A stretch of DNA of 64,000 nucleotides from CAWJPY01 sp963844865 (GTDB taxonomy: Bacteria; Acidobacteriota; Thermoanaerobaculia; Thermoanaerobaculales; Sulfomarinibacteraceae). Shown piece by piece: positions 18,251 through 25,870 of this stretch. The position numbers and the translations under genes are program-made. Position 1 is the stretch's first letter. Each line of letters opens with the position of its first letter. The DNA lies in the NCBI GenBank assembly GCA_963844865.1, contig CAWJPY010000003.1, forward strand, positions 10,639 to 74,638, in the 5' to 3' direction. Under the pieces are notes generated by a model. The model saw nothing but the letters and a program-made list of their open reading frames with translations, made no database searches and was not told the origin of the DNA.

Positions 18251-20362
18251 CTACTTCTTCATCGCCTTCTTGATGGCCCAACCCAGGAAGGTGTCGCCCT
18301 CCTCGGCCAGCTTGCCCAGCAGCGGGGCGGGCTCCCAGTGCTCGCCATGGCGCTCCCGGAACGCGCGGATGGCGTCGTAGACCTTCTTCAGGCCCTCCTG
18401 GTCCGCGTAGTACATCGGGCCTCCCCGGTAGGGCGGGAAGCCGTAGCCGTTGATCCAGACGACGTCGATGTCGGAGGGCCGGATGGCGATCCCCTCCTCC
18501 AGGATGCGGGCGCCCTCGTTGACGAGCGGGTAGACGCAGCGGGTTACGATCTCCTCCTCACCGAGCTCCCGCCGCGCGATCCCGAGCCTGGCCGCCTCCT
18601 CCTCGATGATCCGCACCACCTCGGGGTCGGGGACCGGCGCCCGCGAGCCCTCCTCGTAGCGGTAGAAGCCGGCGCCGGTCTTCTGGCCGTGGCGGCCCCC
18701 CTCCACCAGGCGGTCGGCCACCACCGACGAGGGCTCGGACCCGGGCTCGATGCCCCGCTCCTTGCGCACGCGGTAGCCCACGTCGAGGCCGGCCAGGTCG
18801 CTCATGGCGAAGGGCCCCATGGGGAAGCCGAAGCCGTACATGGCTGCGTCGACCTCGGCTGGCGACGCTCCCTCCAGGAGCATCAGGCCCGCCTCCCGGA
18901 GGTAACCTTCGAGCATGCGGTTGCCGATGAAACCGAAGCAGACCCCGGAGACCACCCCCACCTTGCCGATGGCCTTGGCCATCTTCATGCAGGTGGCGAG
19001 CACGTCCTTGGCGGTGGCCGCTCCGCGCACGACCTCCAGCAGCCGCATCACGTTGGCGGGGCTGAAGAAGTGGAGCCCGATGACGTCCGCGGGCCGCGAG
19101 GTGGTGGCCGCGATCTCGTCCACGTCCAGAGTGGAGGTATTGGTGGCCAGGATCGCCCCCGCCTTGCAGACGGCGTCCAGCTTGGCGAAGACCTCCTTCT
19201 TGAGGCCGAGGTCCTCGAACACGGCCTCGATGACGAGGTCCGCGTCCGCCAGGTCGCCGAACTCCAGGGTGCCCCTGATGCGACCCAGGCGCTCTTCGAC
19301 CTGGGCCTCGGTGAAACGGCCGCTCGCGAGGCTCCGCTCGTAGTTCTTCTTGATGGTGGCCAGGCCCCGGTCCAACGCACCCTGGTCGGCCTCGACCATC
19401 GTCACCGGCAGGCCGCTGTTGGCGAAGGCCATGGCGATGCCGCCTCCCATGGTGCCGCCGCCAACGATGCCCACCTTGTTGATGCTGCGCAGGGGTGTGT
19501 CCTTGGGGACGTCCGGGATCTTGGCGGCCTCCCGCTCCACGAAGAACACGTACTGGAGGGCAGCCGCCTGGGGGTTTCTCATGCACTCGACGAAGATCTC
19601 GCCCTCGCGCTGGATCCCCTCATCGAAGGGCAGGTCCACGGCCGCCTCCACCGCCTGGATGCACATCTCCGGCGCGAAGTAGCCGCGGGCCTTCTTGGCG
19701 ATGCCCTCGCGGTACGCAGCGAAGAACCCCTCGGGCACCGCCGATCGGTCGAGGGAGATGTCCCGCGTCCTGCGCACCGGCGCCCCTTCATCCACGAGCC
19801 GACCCACGTACGCCAGAGCCCCTTCGAGCAGGTCACCCTCCACGATCTCGTCGATGATGCCCAGCTTCTTCGCCTTGGGGGCAGGTACCGGTTTTCCGGT
19901 CACGATCATGTTCACGGCGGCCTCGACTCCGGCCAGCCGCGGCAGGCGCTGGGTGCCGCCGGCGCCCGGGATGATGCCCAGCTTCACCTCCGGTTGACCG
20001 ACCTTGGCGGATGGAACGGCGCAGCGGTAGTGGCAGGACATCGCCGTCTCCAGCCCACCCCCGAAGGCGGTGCCGTGGATCGCCGCCACCGTCGGCTTGG
20101 GCGAGCCCTCCAGGGCGTTCGTCACCGCCAGGAATCCCGGCTCCTTGGGCCGCTTGCCGAACTCCGAGATGTCGGCGCCGGCGATGAAGGTCCTGCCGGC
20201 ACAGATGAGGAGAATGGCCTCGGCCTCGTCGTCGGCCACCGCCCTGGCGACCTGCTCCACGAGGCCGCTGCGCACCGCTTGCGAGAGGGCGTTCACGGGC
20301 GGACTGTCGATGGTGATCACTCCGATCCGACCCTTGCGCTCGTACCCGACCACGTCGCTCAT
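18251..20362 (-). CDS. fadJ: Bifunctional enoyl-CoA hydratase / 3-hydroxyacyl-CoA dehydrogenase
   Basis: 703-residue fusion enzyme for the middle two steps of beta-oxidation. Residues ~1-190 are a crotonase domain with oxyanion loops FIAGADI and HGTAFGGGLE and both catalytic glutamates (GGGLE, QPEVKLGI). A linker leads to the 3-hydroxyacyl-CoA dehydrogenase: NAD loop VGIVGGGTMGGGIAMAFANSG at ~295, then NTSTLDVDEIAA and the His-containing GLHFFSPANVMRLLEVV. The C-terminal domain has GFIGNRMLEGY and the final GFPPYRGGPMYYAD. The length matches FadB/FadJ and peroxisomal MFE-1. AAGGAGGCG precedes the ATG. The gene symbol is by family; FadB is an alternative. Confidence 0.92.
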   Translation of the reverse strand: MSDVVGYERKGRIGVITIDSPPVNALSQAVRSGLVEQVARAVADDEAEAILLICAGRTFIAGADISEFGKRPKEPGFLAVTNALEGSPKPTVAAIHGTAFGGGLETAMSCHYRCAVPSAKVGQPEVKLGIIPGAGGTQRLPRLAGVEAAVNMIVTGKPVPAPKAKKLGIIDEIVEGDLLEGALAYVGRLVDEGAPVRRTRDISLDRSAVPEGFFAAYREGIAKKARGYFAPEMCIQAVEAAVDLPFDEGIQREGEIFVECMRNPQAAALQYVFFVEREAAKIPDVPKDTPLRSINKVGIVGGGTMGGGIAMAFANSGLPVTMVEADQGALDRGLATIKKNYERSLASGRFTEAQVEERLGRIRGTLEFGDLADADLVIEAVFEDLGLKKEVFAKLDAVCKAGAILATNTSTLDVDEIAATTSRPADVIGLHFFSPANVMRLLEVVRGAATAKDVLATCMKMAKAIGKVGVVSGVCFGFIGNRMLEGYLREAGLMLLEGASPAEVDAAMYGFGFPMGPFAMSDLAGLDVGYRVRKERGIEPGSEPSSVVADRLVEGGRHGQKTGAGFYRYEEGSRAPVPDPEVVRIIEEEAARLGIARRELGEEEIVTRCVYPLVNEGARILEEGIAIRPSDIDVVWINGYGFPPYRGGPMYYADQEGLKKVYDAIRAFRERHGEHWEPAPLLGKLAEEGDTFLGWAIKKAMKK

Positions 20363-20479
20363 CTGACGCCTCCTTCCGCGACACTCACGTCCCGTCCCTG
20401 GTCATGCCGCAGCGTTCCAAAATGCCGGAGCCACGGCAGTGTACCACCGCCCCCGGGGGCCCACGGGAGCGGCAGCACG

Positions 20480-20485
20480 TACAAT
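20480..20485 (+). promoter_or_regulatory. Putative -10 box TACAAT
   Basis: TACAAT sits 14 bases before the ATG of the ferredoxin/ASKHA gene, implying a leader of under ten bases that would begin next to the GGAG ribosome binding site. No good -35 is visible. Confidence 0.3.
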
Positions 20486-20499
20486 CGGGCGGAGACGAC

Positions 20500-22348
20500 A
20501 TGGCTTCGACCGCCACTCCGACGTGCACGGTGACCTTCCAGCCCCTGGGCAGGCGGGCGCGGGTCGCCGTCGGCGTGACGCTCCTCGAGGCTGCACGCCT
20601 CGCCGGGGTCGGCCTGAGCGCGGTGTGCGGCGGCACGGGGACCTGCGCGACGTGCCGGGTGCGCGTCCTCGCGGGCCACGTGTCACCACCCACCGCCAAC
20701 GAGCACACCCTCGGAGAGGACGGGCTGCGGCTGGCGTGCGAGACCAGGGTGCAAGGCGACGTGGAGGTGGACGTGCCGCCGGGCTCCATCAGCGCTCCCC
20801 AGCGCGCCCAGGTCGAGGGCCGGGAACCGGCGGTGGAGCTTCGCCCCCGCCGTCCGAAGCCGCGACGTCACCATGGCGCCCCCCGGCCTCGACGACCTGC
20901 GGTCCGACAGCGTGCGGCTGCGCGAGGCGCTCGAGCAGCAGCACGGGGTCACGGTCCGGCCCCTGCATCCCACCGCCGCGCGCCAGCTCGCGGGCGTGGC
21001 CCGCGCGTCGGGCTGGCAGGTGCGGGCCGTCACCAGGGCCGATGAGGTCCTGGCCGTGCTCCCGCCCTCCTCCTCGCCCCTCGGCCTGGCGGTGGACCTG
21101 GGCACCACCAAGCTCGCCGGGTACCTGGTCGACCTCTCGAGCGGCGAGACCCTGGCCGCCGCGGGGGCCATGAACCCCCAGATCGCGTACGGCGAGGACG
21201 TGATGGCCCGCATCGGCCACGCCATGGCCGACGCCCTCCACGCCGCCGAGCTGCAACGAGTGCTCGCCTCGGGCATCGACGAGCTTGCCGGCGAGCTCTG
21301 CGCCGCTGCCGGCAAAGACCCCTCCCAGGTGGTGGAGGCGGTGCTGGTGGGCAACACCTGCATGCACCACCTCTTCCTCGGCCTGCCGGTGCGCTCCTTG
21401 GGAGCCGCTCCCTACGTCCCCGCCCTGTCCGAGCCCTGCGATCTGGGGGCCGCCGAAGCGGGCCTCCACCTGTCCCCCGGTGCCCGACTCCACCTGCTGC
21501 CGGTGATCGCCGGCTTCGTCGGCGCCGACCACGTGGCCATGATCCTGGCCACGGACATCCACGAGAGCAAAGAGGTGACCCTCGGCCTGGACATCGGCAC
21601 CAACACCGAGATCGTGCTCGCCGCGGGCGGCCGCATGCTGAGCTGCTCGTGCGCCTCCGGACCGGCCTTCGAGGGCGCCCACATCCGCGACGGCATGCGC
21701 GCCGCACCCGGGGCCATCGAGCGGGTCCGTTTCGTGGCCGGTCCCGACGGCGGTCTCGAGGTGCAGTACCAGACCGTCGCCGATGCGCCTCCGGTGGGCG
21801 TGTGCGGATCGGGCCTCGTGGACGCCGTCGCCGGCATGCTCGGAGCAGGGATCCTGGACCGCTCCGGCTCCCTGCGCGAGGGGGCTCACCCGCGGGTGCG
21901 GACGTCGGCGGCAGGCCCGGAGCTCGTGCTGGCCGAGAGCGGCGAGCGGGGGGCGCCCCGGGACGTGGGGATCAGCCGCCGTGACGTCGGGGAGCTCCAG
22001 CTGGCCAAGGCGGCCATCCGCGCCGGCGCCCAGGTGCTCCTGGGGCGCGCCGGGCTCGCCGAGGGGGACATCGAGCGGGTGATCGTGGCAGGGGCCTTCG
22101 GCACGTACCTGGACGTGGGCAGCGCCATCGCCATCGGCATGTTGCCCCCCGTTGCGTCGGCGCGGTTCCAGCAGGTGGGGAACGCGGCCGGCATGGGCGC
22201 CAGGCTCTGCCTGCTGTCGGAGCCCCACCGCGCGGCCGCTCGGCGGATCGCCGCCGCCATCTCCTACGTGGAGCTCGCCGGGAACCCCGACTTCACCGAC
22301 GCCTACACCTCGGCCCTCATGTTCCCCACCGTCGCCAGGCAGGAGTGA
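20500..22348 (+). CDS. [2Fe-2S] ferredoxin / DUF4445 ASKHA protein (corrinoid-activator-like), frameshifted
   Basis: About 616 residues when one frameshift is repaired. The N-terminal ~105 residues form a plant-type [2Fe-2S] ferredoxin (CGGTGTCATCRV and a later RLACE; four cysteines). The rest is a DUF4445/RACo-like ASKHA ATPase with GLAVDLGTTKLAGYLVDL, TLGLDIGTNTEIVL and IVAGAFGTYLDVGSAIAIG. Relatives reductively reactivate corrinoid proteins of methyl transfer. The reading frame changes at the C5 run 20844-20848. Deleting one C joins ELRP to AVRSRDVTMAPPGLDDL in frame and restores the usual linker. As written, the second part could start only at an ATG at 20873. Either a recent mutation or a sequence error. 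ATG 20500 has GGAG upstream. Confidence 0.82.
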
Positions 22349-22369
22349 GACGGGGCGAACGGACTTCGC

Positions 22370-22523
22370 GAGAAGAGCGCGTCCCTCGGGCGTGCCACTG
22401 CTGACACTTTTCCGGAGCGACGCGTACCGGCCGTGCCTCGCGTGGGGACCGGAAGAGTGTCAGCGGTGGCAACCTCGGGGAGCGCATCGACAGGATCGGC
22501 GCGTCGCGAGAGGCGTCACTCCG
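22370..22523 (+). repeat. Structured ~150-bp hairpin repeat (family A), copy 1
   Basis: Contains TGCCACTGCTGACACTTTTC, ~35 bases of loop, then CCGGAAGAGTGTCAGCGGTG, forming a long imperfect stem. A conserved tail follows (CCTCGGGGAGCGCATCGACAG) that can form a second small hairpin around CAGGA. It lies in the gap between the ferredoxin/ASKHA gene and the enoyl-CoA hydratase gene. Three further copies (23624, 42675, 62670) share the ends and tail but differ in the middle. Confidence 0.75.
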
Positions 22524-22528
22524 GACAA

Positions 22529-22612
22529 ACCAGAGTGGGAGCCAGGCACCGTTGAAGATGCGGCGCCTACCCTTCTCGGCTCGATCGTGACGGTGCCTGG
22601 CACCCTCTCTGG
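22529..22612. repeat. REP-like hairpin (GCCAGGCACCG / CGGTGCCTGGC), copy 1
   Basis: ACCAGAGTGGGAGCCAGGCA is answered ~45 bases later by ACGGTGCCTGGCACCCTCTC plus TGGT, giving an inverted repeat with ~20-base arms. It directly follows family-A hairpin copy 1, an arrangement repeated at 62670/62829. A shorter GGTGCCGGGCACC palindrome follows near 22652-22664. Confidence 0.7.
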
Positions 22613-22694
22613 TGCTCCTGGGGCGAGTGCCTCTTGCGAACCCGACTCACGGGCCGGTGCCGGGCACCGGGTCGTGGCTCGGGCGGGCGTGCGG

Positions 22695-22700
22695 TAGACT
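22695..22700 (+). promoter_or_regulatory. Putative -10 box TAGACT
   Basis: TAGACT lies 30 bases upstream of the enoyl-CoA hydratase start, preceded by GCGG and without a convincing -35. It is one of several TANNNT boxes placed shortly before genes in this window. Confidence 0.3.
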
Positions 22701-22729
22701 GCGCGTCATCCCCCTCGAGGAGGCGCACC

Positions 22730-23539
22730 ATGAGCGACGACGTCGTCCGTTTCGAACGCAGACAGCACGTGGCTCTGATCACCCTCAACCGTCCCGAGGC
22801 CCGCAACGCCTTCAACCCCGAGGCCCTGGTCAAGCTCGACCAGGCCTGGACCGAGGTCCGGGAGGACGACGCCATCCGGGTGGCGGTGATCACCGGCACC
22901 GGTACCGCCTTCTGCGCCGGCGCCGACCTGGGACGTCTCATCCCCCTGTTCTCGGGCGCCCGCCAGCCGGAGGACGAGTGGGACCAGGCTCTGGTGGCCG
23001 ACCCCGGTCTGGCGGGCAGGGCGATCCTGCGCGACGGGGACGCGGTCAAGCCGGTGATCGCGGCCGTCAACGGCTTCGCCATCGCCGGCGGCATGGAGCT
23101 GGTCATGGGCTGCGACATCCGGGTGGCCGCCGAGGCCGCCCGGTTCGGGATGCAGGAGGCGAAGTGGGCGGTGTTCCCCGCCGGCGGCTCCACGGTCCGC
23201 CTCCCCTACCAGATCCCCTACGCCAAGGCCATGGAGCTGCTGCTCACCGGCGACCTCATCGACGCCCACCAGGCGCTCGCCCTGGGCTTCCTCAACCACG
23301 TGGTGCCGCCGGACGAGCTCCTTCCCCTGGCCCTGGAGATCGCCGGCCGCATTGCAGCCAACGGGCCCCTGGCGGTGCGCGCCATCCGCGCCTCCATCCG
23401 ACAGGCCATCGGCGTGCCCGAGGCCGAGGCGCTGAAGCGGGAGATGGAGCTCGCGCTGCCGGTGTTCGCGTCCGAGGACGCGCAGGAGGGGCCGCGGGCC
23501 TTCATGGAGAAGCGCCCCCCGGTCTTCAAGGGCCGCTGA
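22730..23539 (+). CDS. Enoyl-CoA hydratase
   Basis: 269-residue crotonase. It has the N-terminal strand VALITLNRPEARNAFN, first oxyanion loop AFCAGADLG, second loop NGFAIAGGMELVMGCDI with the first catalytic Glu, and RFGMQEAKWAVFPAGG supplying the second acidic position. Unlike the paralogue at 13369, the catalytic residues appear intact, so hydration of trans-2-enoyl-CoA is likely. The start follows CTCGAGGAGGCGCACC. It is flanked on both sides by family-A hairpin repeats. Confidence 0.9.
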   Translation: MSDDVVRFERRQHVALITLNRPEARNAFNPEALVKLDQAWTEVREDDAIRVAVITGTGTAFCAGADLGRLIPLFSGARQPEDEWDQALVADPGLAGRAILRDGDAVKPVIAAVNGFAIAGGMELVMGCDIRVAAEAARFGMQEAKWAVFPAGGSTVRLPYQIPYAKAMELLLTGDLIDAHQALALGFLNHVVPPDELLPLALEIAGRIAANGPLAVRAIRASIRQAIGVPEAEALKREMELALPVFASEDAQEGPRAFMEKRPPVFKGR

Positions 23540-23623
23540 CCGGCGGCGAACAGCGACGGCGACCGCATCGGCGGCAGCGGCAGTCACCTGCGGCGACCAG
23601 CTCACGCGGGCCAGCGACCGTCG

Positions 23624-23773
23624 GGAGAAGAGCTCCTTCCTCGGGCGTGCCACTGGTGACACTTTCACGAAGTGGTACGGACCGATCCTGCGGGGACTGC
23701 GGTCGTGAAAGTGTCAGCGGTGGCAACCACGGGGAACGCGCCGACAGAATCGGCGCGCCGCGGGATGCGTCAC
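23624..23773 (+). repeat. Structured hairpin repeat (family A), copy 2
   Basis: TGCCACTGGTGACACTTTCA...TCGTGAAAGTGTCAGCGGTG. The middle of the stem is TTTCACGA/TCGTGAAA where copy 1 has TTTTCCGG/CCGGAAGA, so both sides changed together. The tail GCGCCGACAGAATCGGCGC is a perfect 7-bp hairpin. It lies between the enoyl-CoA hydratase and the convergent peroxiredoxin gene. The preceding 23540-23620 is CAG/CGG-rich. Confidence 0.75.
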
Positions 23774-23783
23774 GCCGGGTAGG

Positions 23784-24314
23784 CTAGAAGCCCAGCTCCT
23801 CAAGCTTCGCAGCCAGCTCCTTGCCGGCCGTGGTCGGGTCCACCTGGCGGTCGATGGCCTTGATGACGCCGTCGCTCCCGATGTAGAAGGTCCACCGGTG
23901 TGGGTACTTGCGTTCCGGTGTGACGACCCCGTAGGCGGTGGCGACCTTGTGGTCGGGGTCGCTCAGGATGGGGAAGTCCAGGCCCAGGTGCTCGGCGAAC
24001 TTGCGGTTGGTGTCCACGTCGTCACAGCTCGCCGCGAAGAACGCCACGTCGTGCTTCCGGATCTCTTCGCCGCTGTCCCGCAGCGACTTGCACTCCGCCG
24101 TTCAGCCGGCGGTGAAGGCCTTGGGGAACCAGGCGATCACCACCGGGCGTTCGCCCCGGAACTGCTCGAGGGAGTAAGTCTTCCCATCGGTGCCCTCGAG
24201 CGTGAACTCGGGCGCGCGGTCCCCGACCTCGAGCCCCCGGGCCGTCGGCACCGCGCCCGCCGCAACCCCCAACATCACTCCCATTGCCGCCAGCCATCCC
24301 CACGTCGGGTTCAT
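23784..24314 (-). CDS. Peroxiredoxin with in-frame UGA (probable selenocysteine) at the peroxidatic position
   Basis: 176-residue exported AhpC/TSA-family peroxiredoxin reducing peroxides with thiol donors. It has a signal peptide (residues 1-28), then VGDRAPEFTLEGTDGKTYSL and VVIAWFPKAFTAG-U-TAECKSLRD. The codon at residue 71 (24104-24102) is TGA, exactly where the peroxidatic Cys normally stands. Downstream sequence continues in the same frame with perfect family similarity (FFAASCDDVDTNRKFAEHLG, LDFPILSDPD, VATAYGV) to the stop at 23784. Cys75 and the Cys of AASCDD are candidate resolving residues. A SECIS-like hairpin follows the UGA. The ATG at 24314 has GAGGGAGGTGGCGCC upstream. Known precedent: Sec-containing PrxU in Eubacterium acidaminophilum. 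Confidence 0.85.
24069..24087 (-). promoter_or_regulatory. SECIS-like hairpin after the peroxiredoxin UGA
   Basis: On the coding strand GTCGCTG, loop CGGGA, CAGCGGC forms a 7-bp stem (one G-U pair) starting 14 bases after the UGA, with the loop about 21 bases from it. A G occupies the second loop position. These features agree with the bacterial SECIS pattern recognised by SelB (short stem-loop 16-37 bases after UGA with G in the first two loop positions). Confidence 0.65.
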
Positions 24315-24663
24315 GGCGCCACCTCCCTCTTCCGCATCGTGTCTCCTGGCCCACAACAGCGACGGGGTCCCATCCCTTCCAGGAGGCCGTTCCCTGGTGC
24401 TTGTGATCTTTCGCACAAGATAATATAGTCCGAGCGTGCGGACGAATTTCGACCGGAAATCATGCTCGTGAGCGAGCCGTTACCCCGTGCAGAGACGACC
24501 GCGCTCGCACCGCCAGGGGGCCGCCGGGAGACCCGTCGAGGGGTTTCTTTTCCCCGAGAATGGCCCGGTGGCACCCGCTCGACGAGCCGTGGAGGAGGTG
24601 TCCGATCATTCAGCTTCCGCAAGGCCAGAGACACGCAACGATACCTGAAAGGGGGAGAGTGAC
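24315..24663. other. Divergent control region between peroxiredoxin and thiolase genes
   Basis: 349 bases without a gene. It contains an AT-rich island (GATAATATAG near 24419-24428) and an adjacent inverted repeat (24400-24419), the only such AT-rich patch in this part of the window. It probably holds promoters for one or both divergent genes. Confidence 0.45.
24400..24419. promoter_or_regulatory. Putative operator, CTTGTG-N8-CACAAG
   Basis: A perfect 6-bp inverted repeat with an 8-base spacer directly precedes the AT-rich GATAATATAG. Size and symmetry suit a dimeric repressor of TetR/GntR/MarR type. Because the divergent genes are a thiolase operon and a peroxiredoxin, the regulator could sense acyl-CoA or redox state. 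This is inference only. Confidence 0.35.
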
Positions 24664-25854
24664 ATGCGCGACGTCGTGATCGCGAGCTACGTGCGGTCCG
24701 CCCAGTCCCGTTGCCGGCCCAACGACCCCGGCCGTGACTGGCTGTTCAAGATGCGCAGCGACGACCTGCTGGCGAGGCTGCTGCCCGAGGCCCTGAAGAG
24801 GGCCAAGGTCGAGCCCAAGGAGGTGGACGACTTCACCATGGGCTGCGCCCTGGCGGTGAACGAGCAGTTCTCCATCGGCGGCCGCATGCCGCTGCTCCTG
24901 GCCGACCTCGACCAGCGCACCTCCTGCAAGCTCCTGGACGAGCAGTGCGGCTCCACCATGGCCGCCTTCCAGATGGGCTTCATGGAGATCGCCCAGGGCT
25001 TCGCCGACGTGGTGCTGGTGGGCGGCATGGAGCACATGGACCGCGTGCCCATGGGGGGCGGCGGATCGATCGAGCTCAACCTGCGCATGTTCCAGGACCC
25101 CAAGCTCGCCCACTGGGACTTCTTCACCGCCATGAATATGGGCTGGACCGCCGAGAAGATGGCCGGGCTCGGCTTCAAGCGCGAGGACATGGACGCCTGG
25201 GGCGCCCGCTCCCACCAGCTCGCGTATGCGGCCCAGCAGGAGGGCTTCTTCGACGGCGAGATCCTGCCCATCGAGGTGCGCCAGGAGGACGGCAGCAAGA
25301 TGGTGGTGGACAAGGATCAGGCGGTCCGCTCCGACGCCACCGCCGAGGGCATGGCCGACCTGAGGCCCGCCTTCCGCAAGGACGGCACCATCACCGCCGG
25401 CAACGCCTCGCCCCTGAACGCCGGCGCGGTGGCGCTGGTGCTGATGACCAAGGAGCAGGCCAAGGCCAAGGGCATCGAGCCCCTGGCCAAGGTGCGCTCC
25501 ATCGGCTTCGCCGGGGTGGAGCCCGCCATCATGGGCAAGGGCCCCGTGCCGTCGTCCCGACGTGCCCTGGAGGCCGCCGGCCTCGACGTCTCGGACATCG
25601 ACTACTGGGAGATCAACGAGGCCTTCGCGGTGGTGGTGCTGTACGCCATCCGCGAGCTCGGTCTCGACCCCGACAAGGTCAACGTCAAGGGCGGCGGCAT
25701 CGCCATCGGCCACCCCCTGGGCGCCACCGGCGGCCGCATCATCGGCACCCTGGCCCGCATCCTCAAGGAGAAGAAGGCCCGCCTGGGCTGCGCCACCATG
25801 TGCTGCGGGGGCGGCCAGGGCACCGCAGTCATCATCGAAAACGAAGCGAGCTGA
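24664..25854 (+). CDS. Thiolase family protein (acetyl-CoA C-acyltransferase)
   Basis: 396-residue thiolase. The nucleophilic Cys95 lies in LLDEQCGSTMAAFQMG, with EINEAFAVVV, IAIGHPLGATGGRI and CATMCCGGGQGTA providing the Asn, His and second Cys motifs. An unusual CCGGGQG doublet of cysteines occurs at the C-terminal site. It is followed 17 bases later by a 3-hydroxyacyl-CoA dehydrogenase, so the pair forms a beta-oxidation or butyrate-type operon. The ATG has GGGGGAGAGTGAC upstream. Codon use is strongly biased to C/G-ending codons, suggesting high expression. Confidence 0.93.
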   Translation: MRDVVIASYVRSAQSRCRPNDPGRDWLFKMRSDDLLARLLPEALKRAKVEPKEVDDFTMGCALAVNEQFSIGGRMPLLLADLDQRTSCKLLDEQCGSTMAAFQMGFMEIAQGFADVVLVGGMEHMDRVPMGGGGSIELNLRMFQDPKLAHWDFFTAMNMGWTAEKMAGLGFKREDMDAWGARSHQLAYAAQQEGFFDGEILPIEVRQEDGSKMVVDKDQAVRSDATAEGMADLRPAFRKDGTITAGNASPLNAGAVALVLMTKEQAKAKGIEPLAKVRSIGFAGVEPAIMGKGPVPSSRRALEAAGLDVSDIDYWEINEAFAVVVLYAIRELGLDPDKVNVKGGGIAIGHPLGATGGRIIGTLARILKEKKARLGCATMCCGGGQGTAVIIENEAS

Positions 25855-25870
25855 AGGGAGGAGGGCGACC

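Noticed and set aside
23784..24314. Peroxiredoxin as a nonsense-mutated pseudogene
   Set aside because: The stop is TGA at precisely the peroxidatic residue, the frame is otherwise intact and a SECIS-like hairpin follows. Selenocysteine is the simpler reading, though Sec machinery is not visible in this window.
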